Source: JAVBOW01 sp031549495
GTDB lineage: Bacteria > Bacteroidota > Bacteroidia > Bacteroidales > Rikenellaceae
DNA length: 64,000 nt
Assembly: GCA_031549495.1 (NCBI GenBank)
Contig: JAVBPS010000020.1
Location: forward strand, 30,857 to 94,856
Direction of reading: 5' to 3'
Under the pieces are notes generated by a model. The model did not search any database. It saw only the letters and a list, made by a program, of their open reading frames with translations, and was not told where the DNA came from. This document shows, one piece after another, positions 52,301-59,746 of this stretch. Position 1 is the stretch's first letter; each line of letters opens with the position of its first letter. The position numbers and the translations under genes are program-made.

Positions 52301-54711
52301 CAGATCATATGCAATACGTCGAACGGGCCTACTATTACGACTATAAAGGCCGTGTGATCCAAACCGTGGAGAAGAATCACCTTGGCGGCATCAGCCGCAC
52401 GTCTGTCAAGTATGACTTCGTGGGCAATATCCTCACGCAACACGAGTCTGTGCAACCCGCCGCCGGGGCTCGAGCCGATGAACTGGTCAAGCATTTCACC
52501 TACGACCACCGCTGTCGATTATTGTCCGAGACGACGACTTTGAACAATGGTACGCCTGCCGTGGTGAAGTACGACTACAACGAACTCGGGCAACTGATCG
52601 CCAAAACTTATGGCCCCGAGGGCGAACCGGGTACCGTAACCGACAACCTCACCTACAACATTCAAGGCTGGCTGACGGAACAGCAAAACGACCTGTTCCG
52701 GATGAACCTGCACTACTACGATCCGCAAAAAGGCACCGATCCGAGCTACACGGGCAACATCACCGAATGGGACTGGCAACACCAGGGCGCGGATGTGAGT
52801 GATCCTGCATGGAATACCTATGCTTTCACCTATGACAAACTGAGCCGCCTGAAAGAGACCGCCCAATACAAAGGCGCCGATCCGGCCACGGGCGCAGACC
52901 TGTTCATCGAGCATGGACTCAACTATGACCGCAATGGCAACATCAAGACCCTCCAACGCACCTCGGGCGGGACACCGGAAGACGACTTCACCTACACTTA
53001 CCAGGGTAACAAACTGATCTCGCTGAAAAATACCGGCACAAAGAACCCAGCCAAATACTCCTACGCCTACGATGCGAACGGAAATACGACCACCGATGGG
53101 CTGAATCGTTTGGATTTATCGTATAATTACTTAAATTTGATAGCCCAAGTACGCGAAGCGTCCGGCGACGTGTCTGAAGAGCTGCCCGACGACGCGGCTG
53201 AAGAGGAGGACGAGGATACGGGCGGCAACGCGCCGATGGGCGGGCAGTCGTCCGGCATGGGCAGGACGGCGGCTTCGGGCAAGGGCGGCATGACGGTCAT
53301 GCGCGGCCTGTCAGATGAAGTGGAAGAGGACGAGCCGGATGATGACGATCCGGATGATCCCTGCGACCCGGGCGAACCGAATGAGCCGGGTGACCCAGGT
53401 GATCCTGCTGATCCGCAAGACCCGAACAATCCCGGTGGAGATGAGAATGATCCGGGCGACGAAGAAGATCCGGGGGATGATCCTGCAGACCCGCAAGACC
53501 CTGACAATCCAGGGGAAGGGGAGGCGCCAGGCCATAGCGGTGTTCTGAAGGCGGCTTACCGCTGGCTGGCCGACGGCCGCAAAGCCGGAGTTTTGGACGG
53601 CACGGGCGAACACGGTTTCGAGTATTTAGGTTCTTTGGTATATGAGCATACCCCGGACGGGTTGCGGCTGGAATCGGCGGCCTTCGGCGGCGGGCGGATC
53701 ATCGCCTCACAGACCGGCAACGGTTCGGGAGCCTCGATGAGTTACACGCCGAATTATTTCCTGACCGACCATCTGGGCAGCACGCGCGTCGTGGTAAACG
53801 GCACCGACGCCCCCGAACGGAGCGATTACCATGCTTTCGGGTTGAGGTGGGACAGCCAACAGGCTAACGTGAACCGATACCTTTACAACGGGAAGGAACA
53901 GCAAACAACAGGCGGGTTGAAATATCTCGATTATGGGGCACGAATGTATGATAATCGTTTAGGCCGCTGGTTTAATTTGGATAGATTATCGGAAAAATAC
54001 TATTCGCTGTCTCCACTCGGCTACGTAATGGGCAACCCTCTCAAATTTATAGACATAAATGGAGATTGGGTTGATTTTACTGATTGGAGTAACAATACTG
54101 ACAACCTCCAGGTAATGCTTAACGATTTATCTGCAATTACTGGTTTGACCATTACTGTTTCTGATGATGAAAAGTTGGAATACGCAATGGAAAATGGAAA
54201 AGCCGTGATCGCGAAAGATGATAATGGCAAGAAACTTGGAAGTGCTTCGGCCAGAAGATTATTGACTAATGCGATAGATCACAAGGAGAAAGTAAGTGTA
54301 GTGGCTGGTACAAAATCAGAAGTACCTCCAGGGACTAATGAAATTAGACTTAGTGATTCTCAAATCAATGATTTCATCAATGGTGCGGTAGGCGTGGATA
54401 ACAGGACTATGGGATTTGGAATGTCTCTTTTACATGAATTGCATCATACAAAAGTCGGAGGCGGATTAAGCGATAATCCGAATAGTGCTTATCGATTGAA
54501 TCCCGGAGCAGTTGTAACGGAAATGAATGCTGTCAGAGCTGAACTTAACGAGCAAGGGTGGAATATGGGACAACGCATGACATACACTATGCTACCCAGA
54601 GGAGGAATAGCAGGCGTTATTCCCTTTAATTTATCAAGTTGGTACAATTTGATAAACTGGGATAATGTTTCTATGAGTCAATACATTACTTTGCCAATAA
54701 AACCAAAATAA
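49303..54711 (+). CDS. YD-repeat polymorphic toxin with HExxH metallopeptidase-type tip
   Basis: 1802 residues, signal peptide (MKKLIVIALILLSGLKIVYG). A variable N-terminal third, then a DUF6443-like entry (DITYYNGLGAVEQIIEVGGA), YD repeats (about 540-1280), a Pro/Asp/Gly/Glu-rich linker (about 1345-1410, repeated DPxDP and GDPGD units), and the RHS core end (YFLTDHLGSTRVVVNGTDAP, YHAFGLRWDS, YNGKE, YLDYGARMYDNRLGRW, SPLGYVMGNPLKFIDINGDW). The tip after residue about 1590 contains LLHELHHTKVGGG, an HExxH zinc-protease motif (about 1711-1715), so it is probably an effector peptidase. The next gene, 5 bases on, is the likely immunity gene. Confidence 0.85.
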   Translation: MKKLIVIALILLSGLKIVYGQSLEIPMNFLIQVEETEISMYAEGGVVQVHYCAASYLTPTLLSSSIRNGLMSANCSWIMFSNISGTIVNEQYQGIISFSVSPLSTEAPSRSAYFSSAQVPPEEGNEEDGTDDGSPIFSITQLNQPTPHNGIYNLQCPKTMILPGETVTFHLDGSRDGEIYKLIKQGNGIPDEIIETVMGTGTPISFNGAYLPGRYFIQWDMLAMNNTISIKYHSDDFELLTVMDNLLFSVNTITLPTGVLTFDIPYTMSENGVFVSEENFKQMLSTKWIKVLQITGYNPEVGSCSEGIISFKAGSNPPEERIVKYYSDHGRHLLNVTQEFSLGEKRASSYYNFISAITPLEAMQTTGLFGRGSAMTDITYYNGLGAVEQIIEVGGAPSLFDIVQTVDYDNMMRDDAKVYAPYMSESMNGIFKEKSIRKQNSFYKELFHTPDSAYSYVENIYEASPLNRINQQYQIGSIFRQKDKKDVTSYQVNAGGEVRKFAVKDSGGTIEHQGPYPTGVLSKVAITNMDNVVSETFKDKNDRVILERILFGADKVDTYYIYDDLGNLVWVIPPEGVAHFPYNGVLTANSTEAMEYCYIYQYDGRGRTIERKLPGKAVEYFVYDKGDRLVLSQDGNMRSNKTWLYSVYDNHNRLISQSLVKTDKVVKRSDLQYRYDGSNFDNSYPFLGGSSDPYKPFADNNFSLKAVISETHYGGYTYASDEWPGWPTQEPYGAFQPDINYLKVGASGGSRSVCFSPATFLSFSFSSYSDSGNMVESLLPDGNITFRQNTGTLPKNGVITINYESVSRGGLIPLPDGTYPPPPRYPGVAYIFYTVGFNEPLCAGGVEAREAETGGGCVIMRSLQIGNISSANGGDGTLNYSWEISSDRQAWSVIPDQTFAYLPMVNWEDMDKYYRRKVSDNTTSAYSNIATFTGVLGSEPAPDASGSQIDLANQGDSKPSALSFVSPHDDILPDAVLDKRTVGLKIYDKVAILDPSVTSTDHMQYVERAYYYDYKGRVIQTVEKNHLGGISRTSVKYDFVGNILTQHESVQPAAGARADELVKHFTYDHRCRLLSETTTLNNGTPAVVKYDYNELGQLIAKTYGPEGEPGTVTDNLTYNIQGWLTEQQNDLFRMNLHYYDPQKGTDPSYTGNITEWDWQHQGADVSDPAWNTYAFTYDKLSRLKETAQYKGADPATGADLFIEHGLNYDRNGNIKTLQRTSGGTPEDDFTYTYQGNKLISLKNTGTKNPAKYSYAYDANGNTTTDGLNRLDLSYNYLNLIAQVREASGDVSEELPDDAAEEEDEDTGGNAPMGGQSSGMGRTAASGKGGMTVMRGLSDEVEEDEPDDDDPDDPCDPGEPNEPGDPGDPADPQDPNNPGGDENDPGDEEDPGDDPADPQDPDNPGEGEAPGHSGVLKAAYRWLADGRKAGVLDGTGEHGFEYLGSLVYEHTPDGLRLESAAFGGGRIIASQTGNGSGASMSYTPNYFLTDHLGSTRVVVNGTDAPERSDYHAFGLRWDSQQANVNRYLYNGKEQQTTGGLKYLDYGARMYDNRLGRWFNLDRLSEKYYSLSPLGYVMGNPLKFIDINGDWVDFTDWSNNTDNLQVMLNDLSAITGLTITVSDDEKLEYAMENGKAVIAKDDNGKKLGSASARRLLTNAIDHKEKVSVVAGTKSEVPPGTNEIRLSDSQINDFINGAVGVDNRTMGFGMSLLHELHHTKVGGGLSDNPNSAYRLNPGAVVTEMNAVRAELNEQGWNMGQRMTYTMLPRGGIAGVIPFNLSSWYNLINWDNVSMSQYITLPIKPK

Positions 54712-54716
54712 TTCCC

Positions 54717-55373
54717 ATGAAAATTCTCCTGTACTTATCGGCATGTTTCCTTCTTGTATTAAGCGGGAGAGCACAAACTCATGCTGATAGCATAAAACTT
54801 AGACAGATGTATCTTGCAGCCTATAAATACATAGCAAGAGATTCCCTGAATCGGGGAGATACAATTTTTGTAGTGGATTCTTTAGTTGAAAGTGAGACTC
54901 ACCGGTTTATTAGATTTTTAGATAACTATCCAAAGGAGAAAGACATTGCCCAGAAAGCCCGTGAAGAATATCAGGAAAGGATCAAAATGTATAACAAGAG
55001 AGTGATAAATGACACGCACCCAATTACGTATTCACCGATCTTAGCAACCTTATTCAGGGATGAAAAGGGGAGTGATGCAAATAAGATTTTGATATTTTCT
55101 CGTTTAATAAACAATATGCTTACGGCCGAACTTGTAGCTCGGAAAAGGAACATGACAATAACATACAAAGAATTAAACCACTTAGAATTTGAGACATTAC
55201 CTGATTTCAAGGAAGAAATGCCGAATGTAAAAAACGAATACTACGAGCCTATTGGGAGTGTGTCAAGCAGATCATATCTCTGGAGATTTACCGAATCTAC
55301 AAAATATTTATTCCTGTTTAATAATCACGGTAAACTCATAAACGTATTTCATCAGAGAATAATTTATGATTAA
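54717..55373 (+). CDS. Probable immunity or accessory protein for the metallopeptidase tip
   Basis: 218 residues, signal peptide ending LVLSGRAQ, so it is exported to the periplasm. Mostly helical and charged; no known family seen. Its position 5 bases after the toxin gene, AT-rich composition and the hairpin repeat just downstream fit an immunity gene that moves with its toxin tip. Confidence 0.6.
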   Translation: MKILLYLSACFLLVLSGRAQTHADSIKLRQMYLAAYKYIARDSLNRGDTIFVVDSLVESETHRFIRFLDNYPKEKDIAQKAREEYQERIKMYNKRVINDTHPITYSPILATLFRDEKGSDANKILIFSRLINNMLTAELVARKRNMTITYKELNHLEFETLPDFKEEMPNVKNEYYEPIGSVSSRSYLWRFTESTKYLFLFNNHGKLINVFHQRIIYD

Positions 55374-55411
55374 TGGTATATTGGAAAAACGGCTAAATCG
55401 CTCCCGTTAAG

Positions 55412-55458
55412 CGGCATTTATAATGCCGTTTGAGAACACAGCCAAATTTGCAATTTGG
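55412..55458 (+). repeat. REP-like double hairpin, site 1
   Basis: CGGCATTTATAATGCCG (55412-55428) and CCAAATTTGCAATTTGG (55442-55458), preceded by CCCGTTAAG. Same two-hairpin plan at 58090, 58844 (inverted) and 59607. Confidence 0.8.
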
Positions 55459-55469
55459 CATATAACAAC

Positions 55470-55495
55470 GCAACCCGGCCGTAGTGTCGGGTTGC
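55470..55495 (+). terminator. Terminator hairpin at the cassette junction
   Basis: GCAACCC (55470-55476) and GGGTTGC (55489-55495) close a GC-rich hairpin followed by GTCTTTT. The copied YD-repeat core starts within ten bases. Confidence 0.65.
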
Positions 55496-55501
55496 GTCTT
55501 T

Positions 55502-57015
55502 TGGATTTATCGTATAATTACTTAAATTTGATAGCCCAAGTACGCGAAGCGTCCGGTGACGTGTCTGAAGAGCTACCCGACGACGCGGCTGAAGAGGAGG
55601 ACGAGGATACGGGCGGCAATGCGCCGATGGCCGGGCAGGCGTCCGGTATGCGGGGGACAGCGGCCTCGGGCAAGGGCGGCATGACGGTCATGCGCACCCT
55701 GTCAGATGACGAGGAAGAGGACGAGCCGGATGATCCGGATGATCCGGATGATCCAGATGATCCCTGCGACCCGGGCGAACCGAACGATCCGGGTGACCCA
55801 GGTGATCCTGCTGATCCGCAAGACCCGAACAATCCTGGGGGAGATGAGGAGGATCCGGGCGACGAAGAAGATCAGGAGGATGATCCGCAGGACCCTGCCG
55901 ATCCAGGGGAAGGAGAGACGCCGGGCCATAGCGGTGTTCTGAAGGCGGCTTACCGCTGGCTGGCCGACGGGCGTAAGGCCGGGGTTTTGGACGGCACGGG
56001 AGAACATGGATTCGAGTATTTAGGTTCTTTGGTATATGAGCATACTCCAGACGGACTGCGGCTGGAATCGGCGGCGTTCGGTGGCGGGCGGATCCTGGCC
56101 AGCCACGGATCGCAGACGACCTACACGCCGAATTATTTCCTGACCGACCACCTGGGCAGCACGCGTGTCGTGGTGAACGGCACCGACGCCCCCGAGCGAA
56201 GCGATTACCATGCTTTCGGGTTGAGATGGGACAGCCAGCAGGCTAACGTGAACCGGTATCTTTACAACGGCAAGGAATCACAGGAGTCGATAGGCCTGGT
56301 TGGACGGCTGGATTACGGAGCGCGTAACTACAATCCGCAAACCGGACGCTGGGATGGAATGGATGCATTAGCGTGGAAGTATGCAAAGATGACCCCATAT
56401 GGTTATTGCGATAATAACCCAATTACCTATATCGATCCCAATGGGAAAGAGAGGTACAAATTCAATGTGTCTTTTTCTATGGGATCTGGCCATATTGGTC
56501 TAAAAGCAGACATCTTGGGATTTGGGGCAGGATATTATGGAGCTCCTATCGGTGGAGGAAGATCACAATGGGATATATATTTAGTATATGATTCAGATGT
56601 GAAGAAAATTGGCATTGGCGCGACTTTCAGCCAACCATCGACAAAGCATAGTGCGGAATTTTCTCTCGGCCCATATTCTGGCTACAATACCACCGAAATG
56701 AATACTGCATACGATGCGAACACAATTGACGGGGTCAATGTAAGTAAAGACACCAGATTCAACACGTCAGAAGGAGCCGGATTCTTAATTTACAGCACGG
56801 ATGGAGAAAACCACTCAGTAGGAGTCACCGCGAATGTGGGAGTATTTCTTTTCAATGGAGAAGTCGGTGTCAATGTTAAAACTGAAAAAACAGACGTTCC
56901 ACTCACCAAACGCACAACACAAGAAACTACTGCACCAATAAAACTTGATGACGTAAAAACAAATAACGATGATCTTGAAGAATATCATTACAAACCATTA
57001 TGGAAAACCAACTAA
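55502..57015 (+). pseudogene. Spare YD-repeat core plus toxin-tip cassette without a start
   Basis: From 55502 the sequence repeats 53110-53898 almost exactly (about 780 bases: LDLSYNYLNLIAQVREASGD, the Pro/Asp-rich linker, LTDHLGSTRVVVNGTDAP to YLYNGKE), then diverges into another tip of about 230 residues (DYGARNYNPQTGRWDGMDAL, YGYCDNNPITYIDPNGKERY, then a glycine-rich beta region FSMGSGHIGLKADILGFGAG). No real start codon precedes it; the apparent ATG at 55423 lies in the repeat. It is a silent donor that could replace the current tip by homologous recombination. Tip activity unknown. Confidence 0.75.
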
Positions 57016-57016
57016 C

Positions 57017-57313
57017 ATGAAAAGGCTATACTACATTTGTTTTATTGCCAATGCGTTAATGCTAGTGCTAGGCCTTGGGTATAATGTATATGGCATCTAT
57101 TTATTTATAACCAATGGCAATAACGTGGTTTATTCATTCCCCGAAAAAACAATTTTAATTATATTAACAATGTTCTCGTGCGTCCTTTGGTTTAAGAATC
57201 TTGGCTTGGCGTTTACTAAAGATGATGGTACTCATCGATTTTACATTATATTTTTCAATTTTGTTTATAATCCATTCTATTTTATACGAGCTATTAAGAG
57301 AGAATGGATATAA
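57017..57313 (+). CDS. Small membrane protein, probable immunity partner of the spare tip
   Basis: 98 residues from MKRLYYICF, one base after the cassette stop. Three hydrophobic stretches (ICFIANALMLVLGLGYNVYG, TILIILTMFSCVLWF, FYIIFFNFVYNPFYFI) predict an inner-membrane protein. Immunity role by position only. Confidence 0.55.
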   Translation: MKRLYYICFIANALMLVLGLGYNVYGIYLFITNGNNVVYSFPEKTILIILTMFSCVLWFKNLGLAFTKDDGTHRFYIIFFNFVYNPFYFIRAIKREWI

Positions 57314-57633
57314 GCACAGAGAGGCGGTTCAATCTCCGTTCTCCTGCATCTGTGGCAGATCATGAATTTGACCACGCAGTACAAAGGGCAACAAACAGAG
57401 GACAGTTCGAGAACGACGTCCAGAAAGGAGATCGAGAATATGATACTAAAGAAGAACGCAGGGTCATCACTGGATCAGAACAAAAAACCGCGCGTGCAAA
57501 TGGTGAAATAAAAGAAGGTGAAGTGACCCGAACAAACCACAGAGGAAGGCAGGTAATAACAAAAGGCGTAACGTCTAACCAAATAGATACCCAAAAGACG
57601 CAACAGTATGAAGAGCAAAAAAGGAAACGATAA
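57304..57633 (+). pseudogene. Orphan toxin-tip fragment with HExxH motif
   Basis: 109 codons overlapping the membrane protein gene by 10 bases. SVADHEFDHAVQRATNRGQF has an HExxH motif (HEFDH, about 20-24), and NKEERRV/ITGSEQKTARANGEIKEGEV with RTNHRGRQVITKGV matches the ends of Bacteroidetes RHS tips. The core and N-terminus are missing, so it is a displaced tip from an earlier toxin version, perhaps another reserve cassette. Confidence 0.6.
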
Positions 57634-57651
57634 AAAAATGTCTATAAATCA

Positions 57652-58113
57652 TTGCGATATGCATATATCGTAATAATTTGTGCCGCATTCTTGGCTTGTA
57701 GTAATCAGGATATGACACATGTTGACACACAAAGTGTTGCAGGTATCAGATTTATATATCTTCCCAAAGGCACAAATACTGATATTGCAATAACCGAACC
57801 GGCCGATATTTTTGATTATAAAGAGATATTAAGAGATGCGGTAATAACCGACCTTAAAACTCTTAGCACATACTGTCATTTTGTCAATGAGTGGAAAATA
57901 TCCAAGGATCAACATAATTATGATGCAAGAGTTCTCGCAATACTTCGATTCAAAGATGGACGGGATAGTATGGAGTTTATGTTTGGGGAATTTCAAAATA
58001 TTGTACATAAAGGACAGCTCATGGAACCAGAAACTGGCATATTCGAATTTCTTGACAGTTTGTTATATGACAACGAAACACCCGTTCGGCGGCATTTACA
58101 ATGCCGTCGGTGA
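57652..58113 (+). CDS. Lipoprotein, immunity candidate, 3' end made by a REP repeat
   Basis: Starts at TTG 57652 (an ATG at 57638 is out of frame): LRYAYIVIICAAFLACS is a lipoprotein signal, Cys at about 16. About 153 residues, mixed alpha/beta (VAGIRFIYLPKGTNTDIAIT, ARVLAILRFKDGRDSMEFMF). The last codons, PVRRHLQCRR, come from the REP hairpin at 58090, so the original end was probably replaced when the repeat arrived. Confidence 0.5.
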   Translation: MRYAYIVIICAAFLACSNQDMTHVDTQSVAGIRFIYLPKGTNTDIAITEPADIFDYKEILRDAVITDLKTLSTYCHFVNEWKISKDQHNYDARVLAILRFKDGRDSMEFMFGEFQNIVHKGQLMEPETGIFEFLDSLLYDNETPVRRHLQCRR

Positions 58114-58137
58114 ACAGGCACGAATTTGTAATTCGTG
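58090..58137 (+). repeat. REP-like double hairpin, site 2 (left of transposase)
   Basis: CGGCATTTACAATGCCG (58090-58106) and CACGAATTTGTAATTCGTG (58119-58137). Forms an inverted pair with site 3 around the transposase gene. Confidence 0.8.
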
Positions 58138-58178
58138 AAAGACATACAAAGGGATAGCCCTCACCATCAATAACCTTC

Positions 58179-58205
58179 TCACCCGGCCGGAATCCGACCG
58201 GGTGA
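58179..58205 (+). terminator. Terminator before the transposase gene
   Basis: TCACCCGG (58179-58186) pairs with CCGGGTGA (58198-58205), followed by seven T. Confidence 0.8.
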
Positions 58206-58272
58206 TTTTTTTGTCCGATGTGTTTTCAAGCGAAATTATCGCTATCCTAGGCAAATAATTTCCAAATCGGGA

Positions 58273-58821
58273 ATGCCGACAGGATACCAAATCAAAGACC
58301 AGTCACAAGCGTACTATCTTATGTTCCAGATCGTATATTGGATCGACGTATTCACGCGGCAAACCTACCGGGATATCGTGATCGAAAGCCTGCGGCATTG
58401 CCAACAGCGTAAAGCGTTGGAGATTTACGCTTATGTGATCATACCGAACCATATCCATCTGCTGGCCCGCAGCGGCTGTGACGATTTGAGCGGAACCGTA
58501 CGCGATTTTAAGAAATTTACCAGCAAGGCGATCATCGAGGCCATAACAACCGGGCCGGAGAGCCGCCGGGAGTGGATGTTGCGGCTGTTCGCCCATGCCG
58601 CCAAACGGCAAAACAAACAGGGCGAGTATCAGCTTTGGACGCATGAAAGTCATGCCGAAGTAGTATGCTCTCCGGGATTTATTGCACAAAAGGTCGGTTA
58701 TATACACAATAATCCCGTGCGGTCAGGTGTAGTGGAGTTTCCGGAAGAGTATGTTTATTCAAGTGCACGGAACTATGCGGGCAAAGAAAGTGTGCTGGAT
58801 ATTATTCGGATTGACACTTGA
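58273..58821 (+). CDS. REP-associated tyrosine transposase (RAYT, IS200-like Y1)
   Basis: 182 residues. HUH nuclease features: an N-terminal strand AYYLMFQIVYWIDVFTRQTY, the HUH motif PNHIHLLA (about 58-65), and the catalytic Tyr in GYIHNNPVRSG (about 143), a motif typical of RAYTs. It is flanked by inverted copies of a two-hairpin repeat (58090-58137 and 58844-58892), the usual RAYT/REP arrangement. RAYTs cut and rejoin single-stranded REP DNA. Its presence among toxin cassettes is notable. Confidence 0.88.
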   Translation: MPTGYQIKDQSQAYYLMFQIVYWIDVFTRQTYRDIVIESLRHCQQRKALEIYAYVIIPNHIHLLARSGCDDLSGTVRDFKKFTSKAIIEAITTGPESRREWMLRLFAHAAKRQNKQGEYQLWTHESHAEVVCSPGFIAQKVGYIHNNPVRSGVVEFPEEYVYSSARNYAGKESVLDIIRIDT

Positions 58822-58843
58822 TGAACCGGGCAGGCAAAATAAT

Positions 58844-58892
58844 CCGAATTACAAATTCGGAAATGTTCAAAGCGGCATTGCAATTGCCGCTT
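58844..58892 (-). repeat. REP-like double hairpin, site 3 (right of transposase, inverted)
   Basis: CCGAATTACAAATTCGG (58844-58860) and AAGCGGCATTGCAATTGCCG ending CTT (58870-58892), followed by AACGGGG. Read on the minus strand it matches sites 1, 2 and 4. Confidence 0.8.
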
Positions 58893-58939
58893 AACGGGGG
58901 GATGGTTTAATATTCTGATTAATTTGCAAAAAAAATAGT

Positions 58940-59596
58940 ATGCAACGGCTTTTAATTTTTGTCACCCTTATCATTCTATGTGGTTGTAAGAGCAAGAAAT
59001 CACAAATGTGTGAAGAAAGACTCTTTGCCAGTAAACAATATGTATACGAATTTGAGTTCAAACATAGAGCAGAGTATTTGGATTCAGCTTTGTTTGTCAT
59101 CCGGGAGATAGAGGATCAATGCCCCAAATGGCAGAATGATATTCGTATGCGTAAAGCGGAGATTTATTATTTAAAACAGGATTATGATTCAGCGATTACA
59201 ATGTTCGCTGAAGTAGACGGTGGACTGCCTTTCTCGAAATTTAAGAATATCTTGATCGATAAGATGAAAGTCAAACAGGCCCAAATAAAAGGAGATAGTG
59301 TTTTATTAAAAATTTTATATCAGGAAATTGTAAATAATTATGAAGAATATATTCAAGATACTCAATTTGTCTTCAAATGGATGCTCAGACGTAAAGATGA
59401 ACATAAAGTATTTTTTTCTTGGGCAAATACTATGTTGATGGAAATATTTCATTATAAACTTCAACTGGAAAGTTTGGATAACGTAATTAAAGAAATCGAT
59501 TCCCTACACAAAGCCACGAAAGGTAATGACGAATATTTTGATCACCTCAAAAGGATTTTTATTGAGGATAAAGATTATCATGTCTTTTTTGAGTGA
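58940..59596 (+). CDS. Lipoprotein with TPR-like helices, immunity candidate
   Basis: 218 residues with a lipobox ILCGC (Cys at about 16). Helical pairs such as EYLDSALFVIREIEDQCPKW and MRKAEIYYLKQDYDSAITMF (AEIYY..QDYDSAI is TPR-like) suggest a TPR array. Lies between REP sites 3 and 4 without its toxin, so it looks like an immunity gene left behind, protecting against sister strains. Confidence 0.55.
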   Translation: MQRLLIFVTLIILCGCKSKKSQMCEERLFASKQYVYEFEFKHRAEYLDSALFVIREIEDQCPKWQNDIRMRKAEIYYLKQDYDSAITMFAEVDGGLPFSKFKNILIDKMKVKQAQIKGDSVLLKILYQEIVNNYEEYIQDTQFVFKWMLRRKDEHKVFFSWANTMLMEIFHYKLQLESLDNVIKEIDSLHKATKGNDEYFDHLKRIFIEDKDYHVFFE

Positions 59597-59606
59597 CCCC
59601 CGTTAG

Positions 59607-59656
59607 CGGCATCTTTTATAATGCCGTTTGAAAACACAACCAAATTTGCAATTTGG
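59607..59656 (+). repeat. REP-like double hairpin, site 4
   Basis: CGGCATCTTTTATAATGCCG (59607-59626) and CCAAATTTGCAATTTGG (59640-59656), the latter identical to site 1. Followed by an AAACCCGCC…GGGTTT hairpin (about 59669-59689) and TCTTTT, a terminator. Confidence 0.8.
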
Positions 59657-59746
59657 CATATGACAACAAAACCCGCCGTTGTGGGTTTCGTCTTTTGAAC
59701 GCTATCTGCTTACATATCTTTAGAACGATTTCCAAATTCGGACTGT

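Noticed and set aside
53325..53530. Minus-strand Ser/Gly- or Arg/Ile-rich frames over the Pro/Asp linker
   Set aside because: They arise from the low-complexity GATCCG-type repeats and have no independent coding evidence.
55423..55501. ATG at 55423 as the start of a 530-residue YD-repeat protein
   Set aside because: The first 26 codons are the REP hairpins and terminator, with no signal peptide; the cassette starts where the duplicated core starts.
57638..57670. ATG at 57638 as start of the lipoprotein gene
   Set aside because: It is in another frame and stops after ten codons; the lipoprotein signal is read from TTG 57652.
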